Source of the DNA: Endobugula sp047636495 | GTDB taxonomy: Bacteria; Pseudomonadota; Gammaproteobacteria; Pseudomonadales; Cellvibrionaceae | Direction of reading: 5' to 3' | Length of the DNA stretch: 25,496 nucleotides | Assembly: GCA_047636495.1 (NCBI GenBank) | Contig: JBLILH010000037.1 | Location: 1 to 25,496, forward strand | Part shown: in pieces, positions 7,463-15,522 of the stretch | Layout of the letters: every line of letters starts with the position of its first letter | How positions within the stretch are numbered: the first letter of the stretch is position 1 | Notes under the pieces: generated by a model | Databases searched by the model: none | The model's input: only the letters and a program-made list of their open reading frames with translations | What the model was told of the DNA's origin: nothing | Program-made: the position numbers and the translations under genes

Positions 7463-8419
7463 TTATTCCTGAGTCTGTTGTAAGCGATTGAGCAACTGAT
7501 TAAGGTCATCCATATTAAGAGGTTTTTCTAATATCCCCTGAAAACCTTGTTCAAGCAATTGGTGTTTTTCGTCGCTAGATAAGGGTTTGTTAGTTAAACC
7601 GATGATCACTGGTAGCTTGTCTAGCCCATCCCTGATTTCTTTGATGCAGTTTTTTTTGGTGCTATTTTCTTCGGAGATAGTTTCTCCCGTAATAATTCCT
7701 TCCGTGATAACGCCACTTATAATGGCCACGGCTTGCTGACCATTCATCACAGGCATGGATAGATCCATTAATATCAGATCATAGGTGTTTTGCTGTACTG
7801 CCTCTATCGCTTGCTGACCGTTGGCCACTAGATCAAGATGATGTTTGTTTAGTAACTTGGTGGCAATTTTTTGGTGAAGGCGATCATCTTCCGCGACTAG
7901 AATACGTAAATTGCCCAATAAAGATACCAATACTGCCTCTGAAGATCTATTGGGAGCCTTATATGACTGACGACTCATCTCCGTGTTGCCACTATCCTGT
8001 GAATATTGTTCGTCTATTTGTTGCCAGTATTGTTTTGATTGTGTTTTGACCTGCCGAGCCATATGATTTATTTCAGCTGCTGCATGCACCAAGGTCTGGT
8101 AATGCTCTGGAGGAATATCACCGATAGTTAATTTATCTTGAGAGGCTTGAGCTTGAGCACCTTGATTTTGAGTACCTTGACCTTGAGTGCTGCCATCTTG
8201 AGTGCTGTCATCTTGAGTGCTGCCATCTTGAGAATCTTGGCTCTTCAGGTGTGTGTAAGCCGACAGCATCACCGGCATATAGGTATCCAGAATGGTGCTG
8301 ATAAGCTGTATGCTCGCTAGCGGAGTAGCAATATCATGGATAAACTGAGCGCTCATGTTGGTAATCGTTTGCTGTTGTTTTTGATCGCTATCCGTCTGAC
8401 AATTATTATCTTCGTTCAT
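7463..8419 (-). CDS. DHp-like/receiver protein lacking an ATPase domain
   Basis: Starting at the ATG at 8419 (preceded by AGGGGAAT), the protein has 318 residues; an in-frame ATG 30 bp upstream lacks a good ribosome site. Near the N-terminus FIHDIATPLASIQLIS resembles a histidine-kinase H box (H28). No N, G1 or G2 box follows. Instead there is a low-complexity Q/S/T/D/G tract (about 59-95), a helical stretch with HAAAEINHMARQV, then a receiver with acidic pair E177-D178-D179 (LVAEDDR), phosphoacceptor D219 (LILMDLSMPVMNG), T276 and K299. The receiver has about 25 extra residues (ITEGIITGETISEEN) between the phosphosite and the next strand. It is the first gene of a two-gene operon with the membrane kinase, 8 bp apart. 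Likely a phosphorelay intermediate, a kinase-docking adaptor or a phosphate sink (inference). Confidence 0.85.
   Translation of the reverse strand: MNEDNNCQTDSDQKQQQTITNMSAQFIHDIATPLASIQLISTILDTYMPVMLSAYTHLKSQDSQDGSTQDDSTQDGSTQGQGTQNQGAQAQASQDKLTIGDIPPEHYQTLVHAAAEINHMARQVKTQSKQYWQQIDEQYSQDSGNTEMSRQSYKAPNRSSEAVLVSLLGNLRILVAEDDRLHQKIATKLLNKHHLDLVANGQQAIEAVQQNTYDLILMDLSMPVMNGQQAVAIISGVITEGIITGETISEENSTKKNCIKEIRDGLDKLPVIIGLTNKPLSSDEKHQLLEQGFQGILEKPLNMDDLNQLLNRLQQTQE
8191..8235. repeat. 15-bp in-gene tandem repeat, about three units
   Basis: Units resembling GCCATCTTGAGTGCT repeat three times inside the DHp-receiver gene. They encode repeated STQDG/STQDD residues on the minus strand. Since 15 bp is a multiple of three, copy-number changes would lengthen or shorten the linker without a frameshift. 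Confidence 0.85.
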
Positions 8420-8539
8420 TATTCCCCTAATGCCTAATTGATAAAACACCTTACAATCTATTGTGGATAAACACTATAGATCACTAATAATTATGTGACT
8501 ATTAATTCCGGAAACATCCAGTTTACTCATAACTTCAAT

Positions 8540-8992
8540 CTATAGACTTAAATAAAACCTTTTTTTATCTTTACTAATAGCACCTTGTTTCTCATAAAAA
8601 TTAATTGCGGTAAAATTATCGACTGGAGTTTGCCACTGAATATGTGTACATGAACTATTAATTGCATATTCTTGTAATGTTTTTATAAACAAAGACCCCA
8701 CCCCAGAACCTCTTATATTTTCCAGTAAGTATAGACAATCCATATGCAAAAAATATTCCGCATCCCAGGTTGAAAATTCTTTTGTTGCCGTTAAATAGCC
8801 CACAACCTTTCCTTCGCTCTCTGCGACGAAACAAAACAAAGTGGGACTATAGCTAAAGATAGCCTTCTCTAATTTTGATGCTTTGCCAGCCATGTCGTAT
8901 TCACTTTTTTCATATGCTGCATGCATTGCACATAATTCTACAATCACATTTATATCTTTATTTTGTTCCGGACAAACTTCACAACCCTTCAC
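8540..8992 (-). CDS. GNAT-family N-acetyltransferase
   Basis: The 150-aa protein is a single GNAT domain. The core strand carries FCFVAESEGKVVGYLTAT (residues 53-70), then HMDCLYLLENIRGSGVGSLFIKTL, whose RGSGVG is the acetyl-CoA pyrophosphate-binding R/Q-x-x-G-x-G/A loop. Near the end, VDNFTAINFYEKQGA is the usual N-x-x-A-x-x-F/L-Y-x-x-x-G motif. Length is normal for the family. The acyl acceptor cannot be inferred. It is monocistronic by spacing: about 120 bp from the signalling pair and about 100 bp from the lysR-type gene on the same strand. Confidence 0.9.
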   Translation of the reverse strand: MKGCEVCPEQNKDINVIVELCAMHAAYEKSEYDMAGKASKLEKAIFSYSPTLFCFVAESEGKVVGYLTATKEFSTWDAEYFLHMDCLYLLENIRGSGVGSLFIKTLQEYAINSSCTHIQWQTPVDNFTAINFYEKQGAISKDKKRFYLSL

Positions 8993-9093
8993 ATTATTTC
9001 CTTTTTATTTATAGACCAATGAAAATAAAAACAACCTTTCTCTAACTGACTTACTGATAACAAAATAACAGTAATAATTACAACCATAAACAT

Positions 9094-9993
9094 TCATGTT
9101 TCAACCGAGGCTTGAATTAATGCTGCTAATTTAGCAGAAATAGGTTTATCTTTTAAGTGGATAAGACGGGAATAAAAAACATATGGCGTGCCGATAACCG
9201 CTTGCTCTATTAATACTCCAGCATGCAATTCGGCATCAACAACACAGCGAGGCAATAAGCCCACGCCCATTTCCGCCATAATACAGCGTTTGACCACTTC
9301 CGCATTAGAGAACGACTGTTTACAAGAAAAAACCATTCCGTAATCGGCAAAGTGCTTATCTGCGCGCAAGCGATAAGTACATTCTGGCTCGGTAGCAATA
9401 ATTGTGCTTTTTGCCAGCTCTTCCAAGCTTAATAGTTCACCACGATGTAGCTGCGGATGCGCTACATAGATCACCTCTTCTTTGTGTAAAATATATTCTT
9501 GCCACACGTTCACTGCTGTCGTGACTGATGCTGATGATAAATTATCAGCATCAGTCACGACGATAGCCGCATCAATTTCACCTAACTTTAACGCTTGCTC
9601 ATAGTCAAAGGGCTCATGAGTTAACAGTAGCTCTACATTCGGCGCGATTTTTTGGAGGCGCTCGATGATGACAGGCAAGCGGTATATACACATAGAACTG
9701 GGCGCAAATAAGGTTATTGTTCCCGTTAATTCGCTGCTCAGTGCTTGTGCTTGCTGTTTTACAGCCTCTTCTTGCCCGACAAAAGCTTGTAACTTAGGCA
9801 ATAGTGCTTTGCCAATATCGCTTAACACGATATTTCTACCTTGAGCTGTAAACAGCTCAACCTTCAATTCCGACGCCAATTCTTTTAATTGCGCAGACAC
9901 GCTTGAAGGCGCTAGATGTAAGATCTTAGCGGCTTTATTGACACTTTTATGATGATGTACCGCCAATAGGCTACGTACTTGACGAGGAGTCAT
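9094..9993 (-). CDS. LysR-family transcriptional regulator
   Basis: The 299-aa protein is a standard LysR-type regulator. An N-terminal winged helix-turn-helix (residues 1-60: SLLAVHHHKSVNKAAKIL, then PSSVSAQLKELASELKVELF) is followed by a linker helix and a periplasmic-binding-like effector domain (about 90-295; it opens TGTITLFAPSSM). The gene is divergent from the ABM-domain gene across a 337-bp gap, the classic arrangement in which a LysR regulator controls itself and its neighbour. Three TTATTCG heptamers lie at and just upstream of its start. The effector is unknown. Confidence 0.93.
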   Translation of the reverse strand: MTPRQVRSLLAVHHHKSVNKAAKILHLAPSSVSAQLKELASELKVELFTAQGRNIVLSDIGKALLPKLQAFVGQEEAVKQQAQALSSELTGTITLFAPSSMCIYRLPVIIERLQKIAPNVELLLTHEPFDYEQALKLGEIDAAIVVTDADNLSSASVTTAVNVWQEYILHKEEVIYVAHPQLHRGELLSLEELAKSTIIATEPECTYRLRADKHFADYGMVFSCKQSFSNAEVVKRCIMAEMGVGLLPRCVVDAELHAGVLIEQAVIGTPYVFYSRLIHLKDKPISAKLAALIQASVET

Positions 9994-10031
9994 TATTCGC
10001 TTAATCCGTATGATTTATTCGTAATTATTCG
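9993..10031. promoter_or_regulatory. Three TTATTCG heptamers at the LysR gene start
   Basis: TTATTCG occurs at 9993-9999, 10015-10021 and 10025-10031, the first overlapping the LysR start codon. Direct repeats overlapping a LysR start are plausible autoregulatory contacts, although the usual T-N11-A palindrome is not clear. The rest of the intergenic region (10040-10330) shows no certain promoter. Confidence 0.35.
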
Positions 10032-10096
10032 CTTTTATAAAGCATTAAGTCAACCTATTATTTATAAATAGCAACAGCAACAGCCGATTGCTATTT

Positions 10097-10237
10097 GTGG
10101 ATGAGCAACAACGACAACTGCGACTTTTTTTGGATACGTTATCGCGGGAAAATATCTTTCTAACGGTGGCTATAAACCTCCACTTGGCGCAGGTGCTCTT
10201 TTTAAAAACGATTGAAAAGCTTACACATAAGTATTAG
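10097..10237 (+). other. Possible 46-codon small ORF or gene remnant
   Basis: A frame opening with GTG encodes a 46-aa helical peptide (DEQQRQLRLFLDTLSRENIF, then LTVAINLHLAQVLFLKTIEK), ending in TAG. The composition is protein-like, but no ribosome site precedes the GTG, and the frame extends open further upstream without ATG. It could be the C-terminus of a lost gene in the LysR-ABM interval or chance. Confidence 0.25.
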
Positions 10238-10330
10238 CGCAAAATTAAATAGTCACTAATACATGATAAGAGAATCACTAAAGCAAGCGTTATCATTTTT
10301 GGTTATTAATGTTCAATCGATGGAGTTAAC

Positions 10331-10630
10331 ATGAAAAATGCGATAAAACTTATTATATTAATTCAAACTCAACCTCAACCTGGAAAATCAAATGAACAGA
10401 TCGATCTGTATAATAAAATAAAACCTCTCGTATTGGCTGAGGAAGGTTGTCTGAGCTATCAAATGAGTAGAGTCGCCGGGAGTGACGTTAAGTTTGTATT
10501 AATAGAGCGCTGGAAGTCAAAAGGGGATCTGGCTTTACATGATGAAACTCCGCATATGAAAGAGGCTGACTCTATTAGCCCTTCATTTAGAACTGGGCCA
10601 GCAACGGTTATCGAATTAATTGATTTATAA
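10331..10630 (+). CDS. ABM-domain (antibiotic biosynthesis monooxygenase-like) small protein
   Basis: The 99-aa protein has the ferredoxin-like alpha/beta layout of the ABM/YgiN group. A first strand (IKLIILIQTQPQPGK) is followed by a helix, then EEGCLSYQMSRVAG and FVLIERWKSKGDLALH, and TPHMKEAD near the end. These match the family's GCL-x-Y, E-x-W and H-x-x-TPHM positions. Members are dimeric quinol or polyketide monooxygenases or simply small-ligand proteins; the substrate is not predictable. GGAG lies about 6 nt before the ATG. It is divergent from the LysR gene and probably under its control. The TIR-bounded repeat block begins just downstream of its stop. Confidence 0.85.
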   Translation: MKNAIKLIILIQTQPQPGKSNEQIDLYNKIKPLVLAEEGCLSYQMSRVAGSDVKFVLIERWKSKGDLALHDETPHMKEADSISPSFRTGPATVIELIDL

Positions 10631-10730
10631 TACAATCTTCAATTGAATCTCACTGCTGTCCCGTTAACTTCGGCTCAATTAGCTATGGGCTACGTCAATC
10701 GTAACCAAGCGGTACCGGATCAAGCCCGGC

Positions 10731-12355
10731 ATGACGAATACGATAAGTAAGCGGCATGAAAATCAAAAACAAACCCCGTCATTCCGGAAAGCGTTTTTTG
10801 CTTATCCGGAATCCAGTGATTTCAATAGTTTACTGGATGCCGGATCAAGCCCGGCATGACGAATACGATAAGTAAGCGACATGACAAATACGATAAGTAA
10901 GCGACATGAAAATCAAAAACAAACCCCGTCATTCCGGAAAGCGTTTTTTGCTTATCCGGAATCCAGTGATTTCAATAGTTTACTGGATGCCGGATCAAGC
11001 CCGGCATGACGAATACGATAAGTAAGCGACATGAAAAATACGATAAGTAAGCGACATGACGAATACGATAAGTAAGCGATATGAAAATCAAAAACAAACC
11101 CCGTCATTCCGGAAAGCGTTTTTTGCTTATCCGGAATCCAGTGATTTCAATAGTTTACTGGATACCGGATCAAGCCCGGCATGACGAATACGATAAGTAT
11201 GCGACATGACGAATACGATAAGTAAGCGACATGACAAATACGATAAGTAAGCGGCATGACAAATACGATAAGTAAGCGACATGAAGATCAAAAACAAACC
11301 CCGTCATTCCGGAAAGCGTTTTTTGCTTATCCGGAATCCAGTGATTTCAATAGTTTACTGGATACCGGATCAAGCCCGGCATGACAAATACGATAAGTAA
11401 GCGGCATGACGAATACGATAAGTAAGCGACATGACAAATACGATAAGTAAGCGATATGAAGATCAAAAACAAACCCCGTCATTCCGGAAAGCGTTTTTTG
11501 CTTATCCGGAATCCAGTGATTTCAATAGTTTACTGGATACCGGATCAAGCCCGGCATGACGAATACGATAAGTAAGCGACATGACAAATACGATAAGTAA
11601 GCGGCATGACAAATACGATAAGTAAGCGACATGAAGATCAAAAACAAACCCCGTCATTCCGGAAAGCGTTTTTTGCTTATCCGGAATCCAGTGATTTCAA
11701 TAGTTTACTGGATACCGGATCAAGCCCGGCATGACGAATACGATAAGTAAGCGACATGAAGAATACGATAAGTAAGCAACATGAAAATCAAAAACAAACC
11801 CCGTCATTCCGGAAAGCGTTTTTTGCTTATCTGGAATCCAGTGATTTCAAAAGTTTACTGGATACCGGATCAAGCCCGGCATGACGAATACGATAAGTAA
11901 GCGACATGAAGAATACGATAAGTAAGCAACATGAAAATCAAAAACAAACCCCGTCATTCCGGAAAGCGTTTTTTGCTTATCTGGAATCCAGTGATTTCAA
12001 TAGTTTACTGGATACCGGATCAAGCCCGGCATGACGAATACGATAAGTAAGCGATATGAAAATCAAAAACAAACCCCGTCATTCCGGAAAGCGTTTTTTG
12101 CTTATCCGGAATCCAGTGATTTCAATAGTTTACTGGATACCGGATCAAGCCCGGCATGACGAATACGATAAGTAAGCGACATGACGAATACGATAAGTAT
12201 GCGACATGACGAATACGATAAGTATGCGACATGACGAATACGATAAGTAAGCGGCATGAAAATCAAAAACAAACCCCGTCATTCCGGAAAGCGTTTTTTG
12301 CTTATCCGGAATCCAGTGATTTCAATAGTTTACTGGATACCGGATCAAGCCCGGC
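10731..12355. repeat. Two-level satellite: ten 100-bp units and twenty-five 25-bp units
   Basis: Ten 100-bp units start at 10756, 10906, 11081, 11281, 11456, 11631, 11781, 11931, 12056 and 12256. Between them are runs of a 25-bp unit (starting ATGAC, core ACGATAAGTAAGC) in numbers 1 (before the first), 2, 3, 4, 3, 3, 2, 2, 1, 4. All spacings (125, 150, 175 or 200) are exact multiples of 25, and 10 x 100 + 25 x 25 = 1625 bp fills the interval exactly. Units differ by scattered substitutions only. Each 100-bp unit is a nested imperfect palindrome: outer arms GTCATTCCGG and CCGGCATGAC, an inner TCCGGA hairpin, and ATCCAGT/ACTGGAT. Confidence 0.95.
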
Positions 12356-12522
12356 ATGACGACATTACGGCATTACGGCATTACTGCATTACGGCATTAC
12401 GGCATTACGGCATGACGACATTACGGCATTACTGCATTACTGCATTACGGCATGACGGCATGACGACATTACGGCATTACTGCATTACTGCATTACGGCA
12501 TGACGGAATGACGGCATGACGT
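12355..12522. repeat. Octamer array, 20 units in perfect register
   Basis: From 12355 to 12514, twenty consecutive 8-mers (CATTACGG, CATTACTG, CATGACGG, CATGACGA and one AATGACGG) run without an indel, and a final CATGACG leads into the right inverted repeat. A six-octamer, 48-bp higher-order unit is duplicated exactly at 12411-12458 and 12459-12506, indicating a recent duplication inside the array. Confidence 0.95.
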
Positions 12523-12566
12523 TAACGGGACAGTAGTGAGCGAATCACGTTATTAGGAACTAAAAA

Positions 12567-13223
12567 ATGCATTTATATATCGGCTACAAAAATTATTCCT
12601 CGTGGTCATTACGCCCCTGGATTGCGATGAAAGTGGCCGGCCTCTCTTTTAATGAAACCATACTGCCGTTCTTACACGATAAATCACTAACGATATTTGC
12701 CGAAGAAGAAGGCGTACCGGCAAAAGTCCCGGTACTGAAAGACCAAGGGCGAACCATTTGGGACTCCTTAGCAATTATGGAATATCTAGCCGATCAGTAT
12801 CCCGATGCTCAACTCTGGCCTAGCGACCCATCTCTTAAAGCTCTCGCTCGCTGTGCCGCAGCAGAAATGCACTCGGGCTTTATAGCATTACGTGGTGAAT
12901 TCCCCATGAACTGCCGTGTTAACGTCACGGTTACCCCTAGCGAAGCCACCCAAGAAGACTTACAACGTTTAGCTACGATATGGGATGACTTCGGCAAACA
13001 TAAAAAACCAGAGGGTGAGTTTTTATGTGGTCACTTCTCTATTGTCGATGCCATGTATTCTGCGGTAATGTGGCGCGTGACCGGCTACAACTTGCCTGTA
13101 TCCGAAGCATTTGATCGCTGGGCAAAAGCCATGTTAGCGCTACCCGCTATGCAAGAATGGCTAGTGTCATCAAAGGCTGAAGCTTGGTCGGTGGCACAGT
13201 ATGATAAGGTTGCGGGATTATAA
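12567..13223 (+). CDS. Glutathione S-transferase family protein
   Basis: The 218-aa protein has the two-domain GST layout. The N-terminal thioredoxin-like half carries YSSWSLRPWIAMKVAG (residues 9-24), whose Ser-x-Ser region is the likely glutathione-activating site. It continues with the cis-proline segment AKVPVLKD (52-59) and the gamma-glutamyl-binding IWDSLAIMEYLAD (64-76). The C-terminal half (about 90-218) is all helical with the capping-box region FSIVDAMYSAVMWRV. This SSWSLR-type start is common in zeta-like and maleylacetoacetate-isomerase-like proteobacterial GSTs. The substrate cannot be assigned. The start lies about 27 bp beyond the right inverted repeat of the repeat element, so that element may contribute to its promoter or insulate it. 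Confidence 0.9.
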   Translation: MHLYIGYKNYSSWSLRPWIAMKVAGLSFNETILPFLHDKSLTIFAEEEGVPAKVPVLKDQGRTIWDSLAIMEYLADQYPDAQLWPSDPSLKALARCAAAEMHSGFIALRGEFPMNCRVNVTVTPSEATQEDLQRLATIWDDFGKHKKPEGEFLCGHFSIVDAMYSAVMWRVTGYNLPVSEAFDRWAKAMLALPAMQEWLVSSKAEAWSVAQYDKVAGL

Positions 13224-13388
13224 CGACGCTCACTTTTATATGGTTTTTTGATATGGTCTTTGATGCGGCCGCTGTCAATCCGATTTTTTCATACGATAAG
13301 GCTGAACATAGGTTCGGTTCATCATTAAACCAATAACAATGTCTTAACAGCAGTTCTAGTCATAGTGCTAACAATGGGAAGTGATCGT

Positions 13389-14051
13389 ATGTCTGAATAT
13401 CTTTTTTTAGCGCCCATCGCACTCGCCATATTGTTGGGCGCGATGAGTCCGGGCCCTAGCTTTATTTTGGCTTCTCAAGTCGCCATGTCTACATCACGTG
13501 CAGCCGCTGTCACCACCTCTCTTGGCATGGGCACAGGCGCAGCTACATTTGCGCTATTGGCTGCTGCCGGTTTGTACTTTATTCTTGAGTCGGTGCCACT
13601 ATTGTATACAGCACTGAAAATAACCGGTGGTTTTTATCTATGCTACTTAGCGTATACAATATGGCGAAATTCCAATAAACCTATAGAGAAAACAACGGCT
13701 CACTCGACAAATAATACGCCGCCACATAAAAACAGCTTTCGGTTATTTCTCATCGGTTTTCTAACCCAGCTGAGCAATCCAAAAACGGCCATTGTATTCG
13801 CGAGCATCTTCGCCGCTTTTTTACCGGAAAAATTGCCTACCTACTCCTATCCTCTCTTAGTGATGGCGGCATTTGCCATTGATGCAGGTTGGTATTGTTT
13901 GATCTCCGTTGTCTTATCAACAAAAAAAGCACAAAGTTCTTATGCCAAATATAAGCAGTCTATTGACCGAATTGCCAGCGGATTTATGGGTTTCATGGGG
14001 GTTACGTTAATCACTAACCCGTCAATGACCCTTTATGTAAACCACCAATAG
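13389..14051 (+). CDS. LysE/RhtB-family amino-acid exporter
   Basis: Starting at the ATG at 13389 (GGGAAGTG about 8 nt upstream), the protein has 220 residues with about six membrane helices. The early motif GAMSPGPSFILASQVAMS is the LysE/RhtB signature, with G-x-x-x-PGP in helix 1. It is followed by GMGTGAATFALLAAAGLYF, GGFYLCYLAYTIW and QLSNPKTAIVFASIFAAFLP, the family's conserved NPK motif. It should export neutral amino acids, homoserine lactone or similar compounds by proton antiport; the substrate is unknown. A nearer upstream in-frame ATG (13365) lacks a ribosome site. A hydrophilic loop (KPIEKTTAHSTNNTPPHKNS) is somewhat longer than usual. Confidence 0.9.
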   Translation: MSEYLFLAPIALAILLGAMSPGPSFILASQVAMSTSRAAAVTTSLGMGTGAATFALLAAAGLYFILESVPLLYTALKITGGFYLCYLAYTIWRNSNKPIEKTTAHSTNNTPPHKNSFRLFLIGFLTQLSNPKTAIVFASIFAAFLPEKLPTYSYPLLVMAAFAIDAGWYCLISVVLSTKKAQSSYAKYKQSIDRIASGFMGFMGVTLITNPSMTLYVNHQ

Positions 14052-14122
14052 CGTGCATAACACACTTGAATATGTTTTAGGGTATTATTAACAAACACAT
14101 AATCTTGAGACAATTGCAGATC

Positions 14123-14923
14123 ATGACAAAGACAATCGTTTGGTTAGCCATCATCATCCCAGCTTGCCTCTACTTACTAGTGCTAGCACTACTCTATTAT
14201 AAACAAGAAATACTGCTATTTTCCGCAGAAAAACTTTCTGACGACTACGCTTTTGATATCCCATACGCTTTTGACAACGTCTATATTCCCGTAGAAGGCG
14301 GCAAAAAAATACACGCGCTACATATAAAACAGAAAAACCCTAAAGGGATGATATTTTTCTTACACGGCAATGCAGGCAGTTTACGTACGTGGGCCACGGG
14401 CTTAGATTTTTATGAGCGCGTTAATTACGACTTATTTATTGTCGATTATCGTGGCTATGGCAAAAGTACAGGACAGATAACTAGCCAACAACAATTAGTC
14501 GACGATGTACGCACTGCATGGAATTTTATTAGCCCACAATATGCTAATAAGAAAAAGGTTATTTATGGGCGCTCATTAGGGTCGGGGCTAGCAACTATAC
14601 TGGCTAAAAATGTCGATTCTGACTTATTAGTATTGGTCTCTGCTTATAGCAGTATGGTCGATGTCGCAAAGGAACAATACCCCTTCGTCCCTTCGTGGCT
14701 ACTCCGCTATCCTCTGCGGACCGACGAAATCATTAGCAATATAGCCACAAACGTCGTGTTTATTCATGGGAGTAACGATGAGCTTATTTCTATCGACCAC
14801 AGTCAACGATTACAACAACTCACCAAAAATAAAAGTACGTTAATAACCATAAAAAATGCGGCTCACAACGATATTCACCAATTCGATGATTACCTTGAGG
14901 GACTAGCAAAAGTATTACCTTAA
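14123..14923 (+). CDS. Membrane-anchored alpha/beta hydrolase (ABHD13/BEM46-like)
   Basis: From the ATG at 14123 the protein has 266 residues (a TTG at 14105 would add six). One N-terminal membrane helix (IVWLAIIIPACLYLLVLALL, about residues 5-24) anchors it, and the hydrolase domain follows. Oxyanion region FLHGNAGS (79-86), then DYRGYGKSTG (108-117) and nucleophile elbow YGRSLGSG (S151), then the acid in HGSNDELI (D219) and catalytic histidine in AAHNDI (H248) complete an intact triad. The layout matches BEM46/ABHD13-like serine hydrolases, with lipid or thioester substrates suspected but unproven. It lies 71 bp after the exporter gene on the same strand and may share its transcript. Confidence 0.87.
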   Translation: MTKTIVWLAIIIPACLYLLVLALLYYKQEILLFSAEKLSDDYAFDIPYAFDNVYIPVEGGKKIHALHIKQKNPKGMIFFLHGNAGSLRTWATGLDFYERVNYDLFIVDYRGYGKSTGQITSQQQLVDDVRTAWNFISPQYANKKKVIYGRSLGSGLATILAKNVDSDLLVLVSAYSSMVDVAKEQYPFVPSWLLRYPLRTDEIISNIATNVVFIHGSNDELISIDHSQRLQQLTKNKSTLITIKNAAHNDIHQFDDYLEGLAKVLP

Positions 14924-15003
14924 ATAATTTGATGATTGCATTAACTGACTTAAAGGATAGGGTGTTTAATAATGAGCAATTAATCTCTGCCGAGGCTTAC
15001 ATA

Positions 15004-15522
15004 TTAATTTTCGTATAACGTTTGTTTCATCTCTAATAGCAATAAGTATAAGCGCGTTTCAAACTCGACCTGATGATAGTTGGGCAGCATATGTTCGCAC
15101 AAACGGTAAAAGGCCTTGTCGTGTGCTTTTTCTTTTAAGTGCGCTAACTCGTGCACGACAATCATACTTAACATATCCGTCGATGCTTTTTTAAACATCG
15201 CACTCACTCGCAGTTCATTTTTGCTTTTTAGCTTTCCGCCTTGTACTCGTGACACATAGGTATGCAAACCCAAAGCATTATGAATAACATGCAATTTATC
15301 ATCATAAATAACCTTGCTCAGCGGCGAAGATTTCTTCATATAATGATTTTTTATGTTCATCACGTATTCACGCAGTTCGTGGTTACCACTGACATTATGC
15401 TGAACAGGATGTCTCTCTAATAGAAAACCTGCCAAGCACTCTTCATCAACTAATATTTGCACTTTCTGCTGAATAGCTAGTGGGTATTGCCCGACATATT
15501 GTTTGATTAATGAGGAAATAAT
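15004..15522 (-). CDS. YgjP-like (DUF45) metalloprotein with no standard start codon
   Basis: The DUF45/YgjP-type zinc protein carries HELAH followed by EKAHDKAF, giving the HExxH-x5-H ligand set, and the conserved ALGLHTYVSRVQGGKLKSK segment. The first in-frame ATG/GTG/TTG is a GTG at 15462, giving 152 aa. The frame stays open to 15532, and the extra residues (SLIKQYVGQYPLAIQQK) resemble the normal N-terminus of this family, which GTG initiation would cut off. No ATG, GTG or TTG lies in the extension; an ATT at 15520-15522 has AAGAGA about six nt upstream. I therefore place the start there, tentatively, giving 172 aa. Members are described as metalloproteases or nucleotide pyrophosphatases; this one's role is unproven. 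Confidence 0.75.
   Translation of the reverse strand: MISSLIKQYVGQYPLAIQQKVQILVDEECLAGFLLERHPVQHNVSGNHELREYVMNIKNHYMKKSSPLSKVIYDDKLHVIHNALGLHTYVSRVQGGKLKSKNELRVSAMFKKASTDMLSMIVVHELAHLKEKAHDKAFYRLCEHMLPNYHQVEFETRLYLLLLEMKQTLYEN

Larger units (their letters stand above)
10649..12540. mobile_element. 1.9-kb TIR-bounded repeat element with no coding capacity
   Basis: The ends at 10649-10668 and 12521-12540 are inverted repeats matching at 19 of 20 positions, with the TGTCCCGTTAA core also seen at 4102-4219. GAATC flanks the element on both sides (10645-10649 and 12542-12546) but is not exactly adjacent on the right, so it is only a possible target duplication. The left arm (to about 10738) is the reverse complement of the small element's interior. 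Between that arm and the right end lie the 100/25-bp satellite and the octamer array. No real gene lies between the ABM gene and the GST gene. Frames such as 12256-12519 merely translate repeats. Confidence 0.8.

Noticed and set aside
9210..9398. Minus-strand open frame inside the LysR gene
   Set aside because: Shadow frame of a well-supported gene with a conserved effector domain.
10731..12355. CRISPR array
   Set aside because: The 25-bp intervals are copies of one another, not unique spacers. The 100-bp unit is far longer than CRISPR repeats, and no cas gene is nearby.
12256..12519. 87-codon open frame on the + strand
   Set aside because: It is a translation of the last 100-bp satellite unit and the octamer array; it has no ribosome site or independent coding signal.
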